A stretch of 64,000 nt of DNA from Cupriavidus basilensis OR16 (GTDB lineage: Bacteria > Pseudomonadota > Gammaproteobacteria > Burkholderiales > Burkholderiaceae), in contig NZ_AHJE01000012.1 in the NCBI RefSeq assembly GCF_000243095.1, positions 98,972-162,971 of the forward strand. The letters run 5' to 3'. Positions 9,070-18,204 of this stretch are shown here, piece after piece (position 1 is the first letter of the stretch; each line of letters starts with the position of its first letter). The position numbers were made by a program, and so were the translations under genes. The notes under the pieces were generated by a model that was not told where the DNA came from, did not search any database, and saw only the letters and a list, made by a program, of their open reading frames with translations.

Positions 9070-10647
9070 TCAAGCGTTTGGCTGCTCCCCCATATTCTCA
9101 AAGACTTCCAGCATCCTCTCTTCAGCCTCATTGCGAGCCTTGGTAACTAGGGTCGGTTGCGTCCACTTGTTCGTGTACTCCTTTAGGAAGTCTGAGAAAA
9201 ACAGGCGAGCTGTAGCACCATCCTTGTTCGCCTCAGAAGATTTCTTGAGCAGAACGGAAATATCCACCTCCCCTGCCCTCATACATCCTACAAGGCATTC
9301 ATAGTCCTCGATGCTGAGGACAAACACGTTGGTAAGAGGCATACGGGCGGCGGCTTCCGCGTCCGGATAGTCGAACTTATCCGGTTCGTACAGTCGCTGT
9401 AGCATCTCTCCGCTACCTAAAATCAACTCGCGGCTGGTGACAACGAGCAAGAAGTCTTGAGCCTTGTGGAACCGATTGCCGAATTGTGCTGTCTCCCGCA
9501 AGAGCCTCCCAACTCGCCATCCCTGGCCTATCCCCTCGCGGACCCGTTTGGTCTTTGTGTAGGCGGCATTCTGGTTGTCCTGTAGCAGCACGTCATCGGC
9601 AAACAGGCTCATCTTCGCCTCAACAAAGACGTTGCAATCATCCCCGTCGAAGATCACTTCAACTGATGGCGCATCACCTCCAATATTCGCCTTGTACTCC
9701 GCCTCGGTCAAATGCGGCTTGCCCGTTTCCGCAGCCAACTCGGTAACGTATTGTTCAAACACGCGGCTGAATGACAATGAGTAGTGTTCACCGAACTCTT
9801 CCGATAGCTTGAGATGGACGGCTTCTTCAACACCGCGCGCAAACACCAAACGGTGCCAGCAGTGGAGTCGTCCATCACGTTGACGCAGCAACGGAAATCG
9901 CTTCAAGTATGGGAATTCCTGCAACTCATGTCTACCTCGTATCCGTTGCGCCTGATCCTTCTGAAGTTCGCAGCGAAGGCTGATGAGATCACGTACAAAG
10001 ATGTCGTAGACACGATCAACGTCTGCACCATATGTCCGACGGAACGGCGAAAGCCAATCCCCATTGAAAGGCATCTCCCCAATTAGCACGGCGGCATATA
10101 GACCATATACGAGGTCGAGAAACACGTTTGGCTCTACTCCGAGCGCATCGCGGAATTGCTGCCGACTCTTGTGCCCCTTTGGAAGCCGTGCATATAGGGC
10201 GGGCCAACGGAGGAATCCCCAGCCCTCGTTCCGCTGGAACTCTACCTGTACATGCATGAGCGACCGCATCATCAAAAACACGTTCGTCGGTCGATTTCCG
10301 TCACGCACGAGATCGGGGAGGTCCCACAGGTCCTGTCGCAGACGGTCGAACTCCTGAATTGAAATAGGCGGTCCGACACGCAATTGAACCCCATTGTCCT
10401 GGAGGGCCCATTTGACAATGAGAAGCGTAAGCCAAGGCGCATGACGCACCTCGTCAACCAAATTCTCATGCGGCGCCCAAAGGATCTTTAGCGCGACCTC
10501 GACTATTGAAGTTGCGCTGTACTTGCGGAGGCGGTTTCGAATCCCCTTGTATGCCTCATCGATGCCAAGCTTTGGCTTCGGTGCATTTGCCTGCGCGTAC
10601 CCGGCAAGTTGAAACGCCACCGGAAGTTTTGAATTTGAGATTGACAT
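9070..10647 (-). CDS. Large protein with candidate PD-(D/E)XK nuclease domain
   Basis: A 525-residue soluble protein. The first 280 residues are helical and unrecognised. From about residue 300 there is a nuclease-like pattern: a Glu-rich helix (FSRVFEQYVTELAAE), then a strand with acid SVEVIFDGDD and a strand VFVEAKMS. This matches the D-x(n)-E-x-K core of the PD-(D/E)XK fold. The rest is helical, ending in a charged tail. Stand-alone proteins with this layout often occur in defence islands. It is not in an operon; an ATG with a modest upstream purine tract at 10647 is used. Function is inferred from the motif only. Confidence 0.65.
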   Translation of the reverse strand: MSISNSKLPVAFQLAGYAQANAPKPKLGIDEAYKGIRNRLRKYSATSIVEVALKILWAPHENLVDEVRHAPWLTLLIVKWALQDNGVQLRVGPPISIQEFDRLRQDLWDLPDLVRDGNRPTNVFLMMRSLMHVQVEFQRNEGWGFLRWPALYARLPKGHKSRQQFRDALGVEPNVFLDLVYGLYAAVLIGEMPFNGDWLSPFRRTYGADVDRVYDIFVRDLISLRCELQKDQAQRIRGRHELQEFPYLKRFPLLRQRDGRLHCWHRLVFARGVEEAVHLKLSEEFGEHYSLSFSRVFEQYVTELAAETGKPHLTEAEYKANIGGDAPSVEVIFDGDDCNVFVEAKMSLFADDVLLQDNQNAAYTKTKRVREGIGQGWRVGRLLRETAQFGNRFHKAQDFLLVVTSRELILGSGEMLQRLYEPDKFDYPDAEAAARMPLTNVFVLSIEDYECLVGCMRAGEVDISVLLKKSSEANKDGATARLFFSDFLKEYTNKWTQPTLVTKARNEAEERMLEVFENMGEQPNA

Positions 10648-11070
10648 AATCTTAGCGGATTGGAGTTCATGGTACTGACGTGGCCTTTTGCAAGAGAAAG
10701 TGTGCCACAGAACGCCAACGGGGCCCGCGTGGGCGCTTTAAGCAGCTCCCATCCACGCACCCCATTTCGGTTCGCTTGGACCTATCGAATCAACCATATC
10801 GAACCGCCCCCTATGCGGTGGAGGGTGAGCGATCATTCGCTAAATGCTGAACCGTGGAATATTGAACATCGGCGATGGCGGAGTACTTGTCGGCCGGCAT
10901 AGCTAGGCGAACGACCGTTCTACCTTGGAAGGTGTCATTGAAGGCTCGCCGGGTCGATGGGCCGAAGTGGGTCGAACTCGGCCATCTGCCTCATTCTTGC
11001 GCCAGGCTGTCAGCTTGACTCTACCCATCCCGCAATTCGGCGATGGACCTTTCTTTTGCGGATACGCTGA
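10648..11070. other. Intergenic stretch without recognisable gene
   Basis: The 423 bases between the nuclease-like gene and the DUF2807 pseudogene contain no open frame with convincing protein character, no tRNA-like fold and no clear terminator. Composition is mixed, with a moderately GC-rich half near 10925-11000. It probably contains the promoter of the minus-strand nuclease gene near 10650-10720, but I cannot define it. Confidence 0.5.
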
Positions 11071-11801
11071 CTACTTGAATTTCACATTGCCGACGCCGCT
11101 CACCTCGGTATTGCGGTCGGTGGGGTTCCCGAAAATCTTGGCGTCCGCCGCGCCAGAAACGCGAACTCTCACCCTCTCGCGCACGTAGGCGCGGACGGCA
11201 CCGGCGCCAGACACGCGTACATTCGCCACGCGCGCAATCAGCTGTTTTGCATTGATCGACCCTGCGCCGGAGATGTCGACGGTCAGGCTATCAACGGTCC
11301 CGCTCGCTTGCACGTCGCCAGCGCCGCTGATCTCTACTTCCAGCGACGGCTGTGCAAGGTCAATCAACACAGCCTTGGTAGCACCGGAAAGGGAGATGGA
11401 AGGCAGCTCCGGCAGCACGATTCCGACCACCACGCGCCCGCGGAATCCCCCAGTGGCCCTGCCATTCATTACGACACCGTTGATCACCACAGTATGACTG
11501 GCGTCGTTGATGATGTTGCCACTGATCCTGATGCCCTGGCCTCCCCGTACACCTTCAGGATGTCTCCGGAGAAGCTTGTCTTCACGCGCGGCAAGTCCTC
11601 TTCGTACTCGGCCGCCACGGTGAGCGAGGGCCTCGGCCCGCGTCTTACGTACACCTCGAGCGCCCCGGCCATGTGTACCGCGTTGACAGCGCGCATGGGG
11701 CGCTCATCCGTAAAGTACGAACGCGGCGTCGCGCTCTCGAAATCTGCCGGGCTGGCCTGCGTCAGGGTTGTGGCGGGTGCTTGAAGAAAGGTTCTCGACA
11801 T
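11071..11801 (-). pseudogene. DUF2807 (head GIN domain) protein, frameshifted
   Basis: Two overlapping minus-strand frames form one protein. The first (11484-11801) contains VHMAGALEVYVRRG and ends out of frame; the second (11071-11490) carries the beta-helical repeats LEVEISGAGDVQASG, LTVDISGAGSINAK and VRVSGAGAVRAYV typical of GIN/DUF2807 domains. Around 11535, one base added or lost after the codons for VYGE would join them, giving a natural continuation (IRISGNIINDASHTVVINGV). GIN-domain proteins are usually exported, but no signal peptide is seen. The break may be a real mutation or a sequencing error. Confidence 0.7.
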
Positions 11802-11875
11802 GGTTGGCTCGGTAGTCGTTGGGCAATGGTGTGGTATCTGGTGCCCAGCCTAAGACGCTGGGCGAGTTCCGGTGA

Positions 11876-12712
11876 TCAGTTCTTGAGTTTGCGCATCTCC
11901 TCGGCCAGCACCCACAATGCACGGTTCAGCTTTATGCTCTGATCAATGCCTTGTACGGGGCGCGTGGACACGCGCCGGCCGGTTGCGTTGCGCCCGCGCA
12001 GGCCGCCGCGAATCATGTTCTCCTGGGCACGGTTGAAGGTCGACCACAGGTCGCTGGCCACGTCTTCCGTGCGGCGCGGCGTCAGCAGCTGCGTGTCAGT
12101 AATCGGCGCCGACGCCGTACCGTCTTCCCTTTCCTCGTAGCGCAGTGCGAGCGCCGCCCGTGCGAAGGCTTGCTGTTCGCCAGCGTCCAGGGTCACACCC
12201 TGCAGACCTTCCTTGACCTCGCGCACCAGGTCGAAACCGTCGAGCACGTCATATGCGCCCTGCACCACCTCGGACACGATGTCGCCCTTATGCGGGATTC
12301 GGAGGTCCGCAACCGTGTTGCCACATACCAGGCCATTCTTGCAAACGAAGCGGTACATTCCCGCCATGAGTTGGTAACTGCTGGTGCCGTCGTGCGAGTT
12401 AATAACGATGATCTCGTTGGCCTCGCGCGCCTCGATCTGGCCAGCATGTCTCAGCCGGATCATATGCTTGGTGAATTCGCGGCGGTCCTCGTTGCGCACG
12501 CGGGTCTGACAGACCATGAATGGCTGAAAACCTTCCTTGCGCAACTCGTCGAGCACCGAACTCGTCGGGATGTAGCTGTAGCGCTCGGAACGGCTGTCGT
12601 GCTTGTTGTCGCCGAAGATCGACGGCGCCACCGCGCGAATCTGGTCATCGGTCAGCGGTTCTGCCGACTGCAGCGAGGGGGAAAAGCGAGCAAAACGAGT
12701 GCCGAGGTGCAT
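11876..12712 (-). CDS. DUF932 domain protein of integrative elements
   Basis: A 278-residue protein of the DUF932 (phage/plasmid-like) family, marked by VAPSIFGDNKHDSRSERYSY, the central SYQLMAGMYRFVCKNGLVCG and a C-terminal KLNRALWVLAEEM. Members are common in ICE and plasmid backbones; their biochemical role is unknown. The ATG at 12712 is chosen because GGAGAG lies 6 bases upstream; a longer in-frame start at 12799 lacks such a site. It is read in the same direction as the small gene upstream and belongs to the ICE-like set at 11-18 kb. Confidence 0.85.
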   Translation of the reverse strand: MHLGTRFARFSPSLQSAEPLTDDQIRAVAPSIFGDNKHDSRSERYSYIPTSSVLDELRKEGFQPFMVCQTRVRNEDRREFTKHMIRLRHAGQIEAREANEIIVINSHDGTSSYQLMAGMYRFVCKNGLVCGNTVADLRIPHKGDIVSEVVQGAYDVLDGFDLVREVKEGLQGVTLDAGEQQAFARAALALRYEEREDGTASAPITDTQLLTPRRTEDVASDLWSTFNRAQENMIRGGLRGRNATGRRVSTRPVQGIDQSIKLNRALWVLAEEMRKLKN

Positions 12713-12805
12713 GTTGATCTCTCCGGTAAAGACTGCATCAGATGGCGGCAAGGCACTGCCGACATGGATTCCGCACGAATGCCCGCAGGCATTCGTCACA
12801 CGTGG

Positions 12806-13324
12806 TTAGTAGCCAAGCCACACGCGTACTGCGTTCGCATTCGGCTCGACGTTCTCCCACTGCTCCCGTACTTGGCCGTGGCGATCCACCTCCACAGCGA
12901 GCGCAGCAATCTTTCCTTCAGGAAGTACCCGCGCCGGGATGCTGTGCGATTCGATGTACGAAACCAGCCGGGCGGCGAGCGGCCACGCGTCCATTTGCGC
13001 GCGGGTGGCCTGATCCTGGCCGTCATGCCATGCGCTCACAAGATCGGGCTCGTCTGCGAACATGACCGGAACATCGAATTCCTCATTGTTGTAGTCGCGA
13101 TAGCCCAGACACCGGGCATCGGACAATGCGATGCACAAGTCCAGTGCTTCGTTCTCGCTATCGGCGTAGCTCGCGTGCATTACCTTGGCGAGTGCGTAGT
13201 CCGCGCGAATTGCCAAACCACGCATCGGGAGGGGTGTGCCTGCTCTTTGGTGGGCCTCGGGGGGTGCGGGGGGAACGCCCGCGTTGTTGGTGGTGACGGG
13301 GTTGTGGATGGTCAGTGTGCTCAT
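12806..13324 (-). CDS. ICE-type hypothetical protein with NAGVPPAP leader
   Basis: A 172-residue soluble protein. The first 30 residues (STLTIHNPVTT followed by NAGVPPAPPEAHQRAG) match the leader of the otherwise different protein at 17803-18198, which has NAGVPPAPSEAHQRAA. The remaining 140 residues look like a compact domain (EALDLCIALSDARCLGYRDY) that I do not recognise. A purine-rich site precedes the ATG. A long imperfect inverted repeat begins directly upstream of the start, as at the other gene. Confidence 0.65.
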   Translation of the reverse strand: MSTLTIHNPVTTNNAGVPPAPPEAHQRAGTPLPMRGLAIRADYALAKVMHASYADSENEALDLCIALSDARCLGYRDYNNEEFDVPVMFADEPDLVSAWHDGQDQATRAQMDAWPLAARLVSYIESHSIPARVLPEGKIAALAVEVDRHGQVREQWENVEPNANAVRVWLGY

Positions 13325-13330
13325 GGTTCG

Positions 13331-13572
13331 TCCTTTTCCTTTCGTTCTGTTGGTACTGCTCTTCGGAGCCGCCTCGGCGCATGGGGAGCACTGGGGCTGG
13401 CCAGTGCAAGGGCACGCCCGGAGGCCGCATGCGGAGCGCAGCCGAAGGCGAGCACCGAACGGGCGAGGACGTGGCGAAGCGAACCCTTGCGCTGGCCAGC
13501 CCCAGTGCTATGCGACGGAAAGAGGCGGAACCGAAGGGCAGTACCAACGCGCTTTGAACGAAAGGAAAAGGA
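13331..13572. repeat. Long imperfect inverted repeat (hairpin), copy 1
   Basis: The arms are 13331-13412 and 13484-13572. The left arm runs TCCTTTTCCTTTCGTTC, then TGGTACTGCTCTTCGGAGCC, then a block ending in GCACTGGGGCTGGCCAG; the reverse complement of the right arm carries the same blocks in the same order. The central loop (about 70 bases) contains GAGCACCGAACGGG and GAGGACGTGGCGAAGCG and is about 90% identical to the loop of copy 2 at 18205-18446. Both copies lie just 5' of genes sharing the NAGVPPAP leader. This could be a structured transcript or a non-autonomous mobile unit. Confidence 0.75.
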
Positions 13573-13753
13573 TGGAGCGCACCGAAACGTCTTCCACTAC
13601 CCCGGCGCCACAGCGCGGGTCCGACAGGACACGCGCCCCCTCGCCGCGCAAGCGGTGCCAACCATCGCCGGCCTTAGGCGGCCGGGCGCAGCCTTGGCAA
13701 GCGTGAGCGCGCAGTGCTGGCGGCCGCCAGGTCGGCGGCACGGAGTGACAGTG

Positions 13754-14532
13754 CTAAAACAGCGCCAACTGATCGACCTTGCTGAAGATCTTCCCGACGT
13801 TTTCAGTGGAAATCGCCGCCGGCGGCGGCATCAGCACCACCGGTGCTATGCGCACCGGCTGTTCCTGGTAGTGAGGTGTTCGGCGACGGCGCAGCCGGGC
13901 GCCCCACCCACCCAGGACGTGGGCCGGCGTGAACCAATGGCCCCACACTTCGGCGCTCAACGCGTTCCCGTGCACGACGATGGCTGGGATATGCAACAGC
14001 GATTGCGGCCGCTCGCGTGAAGCACATCGGCGCAGGCGATCACCATACCGCCCGCGCCGCAAGCGGGCTCATGCAGTGTCAGGAACCCGCACTGCTCAAT
14101 ATGGGGGCTGCCATCGCCCACGTTCATCATGGCCATCAGCTTCGACACGTGATAGGGCGTGAAATACTGGCCGGCGCGGTCATTACCTAGTTTGAGCCGC
14201 ATGTACGTCTCGCCCAGCAGGTCGCCAAAATCGCCCAGCTGCACGCGCTCCTCATAGGCAAGCGTCAGCGCGCCGAGCATTTGAGGGAAACGCGCGACCT
14301 CTTCTGGCCTGTACTTGCCGATCAGGTCCAGATAGCGCGCCTCCCTGGCCTCCCTCTGGTGCCAGTCCACGGCGTTGCTCATGGCAAGCGCCGCCATCTC
14401 CACGAAATCGGCGAACACATCGCCGGTGCGGTGCGCATAGCCGAACGCGCGAATGCGGGAGAGCAACTGCTGCTGATGCTCGTTGGCGGTCTGGGCTTGC
14501 TTTCGTGCTGCGCTGTTGCGGCTCATCATCAT
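13754..14532 (-). pseudogene. N6-adenine DNA methyltransferase-like gene of ICE backbone, frameshifted and shortened
   Basis: The upstream part (to about 14010) encodes a helical N-terminal region, then GQYFTPYHVSKLMAMM and the SAM-binding motif I (EPACGAGGMVIA). Near 14010 the frame shifts and the protein resumes as SLLHIPAIVVHGNALSAEVW. Family members have some 25 extra residues at this junction, so there is both an internal loss and a frameshift. No NPPY/DPPY catalytic motif is visible. The product is unlikely to be an active methyltransferase. Confidence 0.65.
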
Positions 14533-15289
14533 CCTTTCGTTGCGGCCAGGCCCAAAGATTCCGAGTCCCGGCGTTTCGGTTTGCTGGAAGCGGCCAGCAC
14601 TCTCGCGCTATGCCGCCAGTCCCATGAGTTCCTCGTCCCGCGTGTGAGGCAGGCGGGCGGAGTTGCGCGGTCAAGGGAGGAAGCGCCGGGTGGTGCGGCC
14701 CGCAGCAACGCGAGGACACGGCCCGGCGCGCCCTTGAGCGTGCTGCGCCGCTCGGCTACCGGTCGCGGCAACAGGACGAGGAAGTCAGGGGGCACAGCGG
14801 CCAGGAAGGGATGAACGGCTGCAGGCAAGCGCCGCGCGGCGAGCGCCTATGCGGGCACGGACCGCCTGAAGAGCGCCGGCCGCGCGGCCGGCAGGGCGCA
14901 GCCCCGGCAAGCGCAGCGCGCAGCGTCGCCGTGACGGCGGCGCGGAGGCATCAGCGATGGAAGCCCGTAGGGGCGAGACTGGCGGGAGCCAGGCTCGATG
15001 CGTAGCACGAGAGCGCGACCCGTAGCCTAGCGAAGGGGGATGCCCGTCCTATGCGTACTGCCGCCGCCCACACGGAAACGGATAAGCGCCACTTGACGAT
15101 GAAGAGAGTCAACGGGCAAGGGGAACGGGCGATTCATTACGCTAAGGCTGACCGTAAGCGCGACCTGGTGCGCGCAGCGCACCAGCAGGTTGCAGCGGGG
15201 GTGCCTTGCGGCAGGGGTGCAGCCCCGAGAGCCGCCGCCAGCTCAACCTGGCGCGCAGTGCCAGGCACGATGGCGCGCTCCTGGTACTG
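14533..15289. other. GC-rich non-coding stretch with ICE-type repeat
   Basis: These 757 bases contain open frames in several phases, but none has plausible protein character. A weak third hairpin of the same style as 13331-13572 can be traced (about 14629-14680 pairing with 14732-14790, both with TTCCTCGTCC and CAAGGG). The right half (14904-15046) carries a repeat described separately. The start of the minus-strand methyltransferase-like gene borders the left end. Confidence 0.5.
14904..15046 (+). repeat. ICE-type intergenic repeat, copy A
   Basis: This block contains AGCGCGCAGCG, GGCGCGGAGGC, GATGGAAGCCCGTAGGGGCG, GAGACTGGCG and GCTCGATGCG followed by AGCACGAGAGC. The same order, with scattered substitutions, recurs at 18541-18680, and a shorter relative at 13676-13745. 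From memory, similar blocks occur between genes of clc-type integrative elements. It supports assigning the 11-19 kb region to an ICE backbone. No coding function is apparent. Confidence 0.6.
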
Positions 15290-15550
15290 TCAGGATGGAA
15301 CGCAGCCCAGCTCACGCGGCCCGGAAAGCCGCGCCGCGAACCGACATCCGGCAGGGCTGCGTGACAGATTGCGCTTCGCACAAGCGATGGCGTCCTGCGG
15401 GCTTCGGGCACCGACATAGACCGTGGCCCGGAACGTTGGCCGTCGCTGCGGCCCTGCCGCGACATCCACGGCAAATTTCTTCCACGCCTTGTCGTGCCAA
15501 TATGACTCGGCGTCGGCCTCATCGCCGAACACGATCCTCGTTTGCTGCAT
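15290..15550 (-). CDS. Small ICE-type hypothetical protein
   Basis: An 86-residue protein beginning MQQTRIVFGDEADAESYWHD. The start is well supported: AAGGAGG lies 4 bases before the ATG at 15550. The conserved-looking part is the first 55 residues (DKAWKKFAVDV, TVYVGARSPQDAIACAKRN); the tail is basic and less structured. It lies 64 bp downstream of the ParB-like gene and is probably cotranscribed with it. The family is not recognised. Confidence 0.6.
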   Translation of the reverse strand: MQQTRIVFGDEADAESYWHDKAWKKFAVDVAAGPQRRPTFRATVYVGARSPQDAIACAKRNLSRSPAGCRFAARLSGPRELGCVPS

Positions 15551-15614
15551 GCGGCCTCCTTGCCGATGGTTGCGCCAGCAGGGCGGCACCGCCGCCCTGC
15601 TCTCGCTTATTTCG

Positions 15615-17534
15615 TCAACCGGCCTTGCGCGGATGCATCGGCTCGGGCGTCCAGCGCAGACCTTGCATCGCACGCTCAGCCGCTTGCGCCGCCGCATCCT
15701 TCTTCATGGCGGCCAGCGGCGCTGCCGCTTCGGCGCTAACGGCTTCGGTCACAACGGTGATCATCTGTGCCTTCGAGATTCGGCCGAAATAGCTCGCGCT
15801 GGTCGGCGTCCAGTAGTCGGCCATGTCGACCGTCAGCGCACCGGCCAGCGCATCTATCGGCGCGTGATGCTTCTCGGTATCACGCACGCCGTTGACATGC
15901 ACGGCCACGCAGAAGGCCGTCAGCGCCGAGAACGTTTCCCAATCGAGCGTCATCAGCCACGGCAGCAGTTCGGCTTGCGTGGCGGGCACCATTGCCTGCC
16001 ATTTCTCGCGCTGTGCGGTCAGTTCCTGCCATGCGCGGCTCGATTCCATGTCGTCAGCGGCGCTGGTCAGCTTGTGGTCGATCTGCGTGCCCCTGATTTC
16101 AAGGCCGTTTTCTGCCGCATAGGCGTGGAACACCCCCGCGACCAGCGTGGCCGTCACCAAGGCAAACGCCACATCGGGGCGCGCGGCCAGCGCGGCCTGT
16201 ACGGCAGCAGTGCGGTGAGCGGTCAAGTGGCGCACCAGCTTGTCGGCATGTGTTGGCCTTGTCTTGGGTTCCTTGACGCTGCCGTACTGATCCTTGACGA
16301 CCATCGCGGGGTCCCCATTGCTTCGCACCATAGCGTTCGGCAGCACCAGACCCTCCTTGAGAGCCAGCGTGCCATCGCGATTCACGTACACCACGACCCC
16401 CGATGCGGCACGCTGCTCGGGCGACCATGCCTTGGTGCTGCGCTCTTCAAGGCTCGTGATCTGCTCCGTGACGGCTTCCAGCTTCTCGTAGACTTCATCG
16501 GCGCGCTCGTCGTCGGCGTCACAGAGTGCGTCGTACTCGGCATCAAGCGCAACAGCTTGTTCGCGCAACATGCGCAGTTCTTCCGCAGCTTCCGGCGACA
16601 ACGGCATGTCGGTCGGGCGCAGGCGCCCATAACGCGAGAATTCGCTGTGGTCGTAGCGGCTGCGCACTTCGGCCCAGGACCAGCCAGCGTTGCGCAGCGC
16701 CTGTGCCTCGCCTTCGAGTCTTTCTTCGCACAGGCGGTACAGCAGGTCAGCATCGGCAAGGTAGCCGTTGTTGTCGTCCGAGAATAGGTCACGGCGCACC
16801 GCCCCGCCCGCTGCTGCGTAGGCGTCGACACCGACAAACCGGGCAAGCGGATTGTCGCCGGCGTCGATCTCGTCGTGCGTCAGTGCCACGCGCAATTGGC
16901 TGGGCGATCGCTGATACTGGCCGGCGCCGAACCATACGCGCTCTTGCTCGGCGTGGCTGTCGGAGATCGCCAACGCCATCAGTTGCTCCAACGTGATTTC
17001 GTCGGAGCGCAGCAGGTCCACCAGCTTGGACGAAACGCCCACAAGCTTGAGCCGCCGGCGTGCCGTCAGCATGGAAATGCCCAGCGTGTTGGCGATGTTC
17101 TCCACCGCACGCCCTTCCTTGTCGAGCTTGAGGATCGCGGCGAGTTCGTCCGCAATGTGCATGGCCTCACGAGCGACATTCTCGGCGAGGCTAACCGCGA
17201 TCACGCGGGCCGCGTCCTCGATGACGATGACAGACACCGGGTAATCGGACGGAATGCGGCCCTGCTCGGCCAGCATCGTGAGGGCCTGATAGCGACGGCC
17301 ACCGGCGACGACGGCGTGCGTCTGTGCCTTCCTATTTCCCTTCTTCGGCGTGACCACGAGATTTTGCAGCAGACCCTGCGTGAAGATGCTTTCTGCCAAT
17401 TCGTGGATCGGCATCGTGCCGGGCGTGGTGCGGACGTTCTGCTTCGACGGGTACAACGCAGAGAGCGGCAGCACTGCAAGCAGGCCAGCTGAGTACGTCG
17501 CGGCTTCGATTTGAGAGTTGACGGTCATGTCCAT
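15615..17534 (-). CDS. ParB/RepB-like partition protein of integrative element
   Basis: A 639-residue protein. Residues 20-130 form a ParB/sulfiredoxin-like domain: LPLSALYPSKQNVR, AESIFTQGLLQNLVV, AGGRRYQALTML, then ENVAREAMHIADELAA. A helix-turn-helix follows (VENIANTLGISMLTARRRLK). The long C-terminal half is helical and acidic and is characteristic of the ICE/plasmid version, which is about twice the length of chromosomal ParB. It should bind DNA for maintenance or regulation of the element; no ParA is in view. The start at 17534 has AAGGAG 6 bases upstream. Confidence 0.85.
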   Translation of the reverse strand: MDMTVNSQIEAATYSAGLLAVLPLSALYPSKQNVRTTPGTMPIHELAESIFTQGLLQNLVVTPKKGNRKAQTHAVVAGGRRYQALTMLAEQGRIPSDYPVSVIVIEDAARVIAVSLAENVAREAMHIADELAAILKLDKEGRAVENIANTLGISMLTARRRLKLVGVSSKLVDLLRSDEITLEQLMALAISDSHAEQERVWFGAGQYQRSPSQLRVALTHDEIDAGDNPLARFVGVDAYAAAGGAVRRDLFSDDNNGYLADADLLYRLCEERLEGEAQALRNAGWSWAEVRSRYDHSEFSRYGRLRPTDMPLSPEAAEELRMLREQAVALDAEYDALCDADDERADEVYEKLEAVTEQITSLEERSTKAWSPEQRAASGVVVYVNRDGTLALKEGLVLPNAMVRSNGDPAMVVKDQYGSVKEPKTRPTHADKLVRHLTAHRTAAVQAALAARPDVAFALVTATLVAGVFHAYAAENGLEIRGTQIDHKLTSAADDMESSRAWQELTAQREKWQAMVPATQAELLPWLMTLDWETFSALTAFCVAVHVNGVRDTEKHHAPIDALAGALTVDMADYWTPTSASYFGRISKAQMITVVTEAVSAEAAAPLAAMKKDAAAQAAERAMQGLRWTPEPMHPRKAG

Positions 17535-17590
17535 GAAGGGCTCCTTCAAAGTGGATCGGGGTGGAGAATATCGGTGAATCGGCATGTGTG

Positions 17591-17770
17591 TCAGTCTCTG
17601 CCGAGTGAAATGCATTTCACGGTCGCTGCGTATTCCGACGCGGCTTCCTTCAGGGCGCGGAACGCGGCAGCGTCGCGCTGCTCCTGCGTGGCATCGCCTG
17701 GGACGGTGAAATAGAAGGTGATTTGGTAGTTCTCTGCCTCGTCTCGCATGTAACCCATGAACGTTTCCAT
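17591..17770 (-). CDS. Small hypothetical protein upstream of parB-like gene
   Basis: A 59-residue protein starting METFMGYMRDEAENYQITFY and ending in VKCISLGRD. GAGGAG stands 8-9 bases before the ATG. The strand-helix pattern (QITFYFTVPGD, then an Ala/Glu helix) suggests a small folded domain. It is in the same direction as, and 56 bp upstream of, the ParB-like gene, and is part of the ICE-like gene series. The function is unknown. Confidence 0.6.
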   Translation of the reverse strand: METFMGYMRDEAENYQITFYFTVPGDATQEQRDAAAFRALKEAASEYAATVKCISLGRD

Positions 17771-17802
17771 ATCGCTGCGCTCCTCTGTCGGGCTCTTGGG
17801 AT

Positions 17803-18198
17803 TCAGTACTCGCTTGGCAGCAACAAGGTTGTCACGCTGCGATCCGCTTCGGTGATGACCCACAATTTTTTGCCGTCTTGCAGGCTGTAGACAGAGAAGA
17901 TTCGGTAGCCCTCGCGCACGCCCACGGCATTCGCGTTCCGGTCGTCTTCGCCCACGTCGCCCCAATCGCCTGTGTGGTGGCGTTGCACATAGGCGAAATA
18001 GCTTTCGTCGTGGCGAGCCAGCGCATCAGCCGCACCGCGCGTCGCGGTCAACAGGCCCAGCGGAAAGAGCGGCGAGGTGTTGGTGTGCGCCGTGAACTGG
18101 CCCTGCGCATTTGCTGCTCTTTGGTGAGCCTCGGAGGGTGCGGGAGGAACGCCCGCGTTGTCGGTGGTGTTGGTGGTGGGGATCGTCGTTGCGCTCAT
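17803..18198 (-). CDS. ICE-type hypothetical protein with NAGVPPAP leader (second)
   Basis: A 131-residue protein whose leader (NAGVPPAPSEAHQRAA) matches that of the gene at 12806-13324 while the rest differs. The C-terminal half contains EGYRIFSVYSLQDGKKLWVI, a beta-rich segment. Its ATG is directly followed upstream by hairpin repeat copy 2. A shared leader and shared upstream structure on unrelated bodies suggest duplication of an expression cassette. Confidence 0.65.
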   Translation of the reverse strand: MSATTIPTTNTTDNAGVPPAPSEAHQRAANAQGQFTAHTNTSPLFPLGLLTATRGAADALARHDESYFAYVQRHHTGDWGDVGEDDRNANAVGVREGYRIFSVYSLQDGKKLWVITEADRSVTTLLLPSEY

Positions 18199-18204
18199 GG
18201 TTTC

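Noticed and set aside
11951..14020. A 689-codon plus-strand open frame over DUF932 and neighbouring genes
   Set aside because: It is antisense to recognisable minus-strand genes (DUF932 and others), has no homologous motifs, and is expected by chance at this GC content.
15051..15419. Plus-strand 122-codon open frame
   Set aside because: Low-complexity Arg/Ala translation over the ICE repeat region and antisense to a gene with a strong ribosome site.
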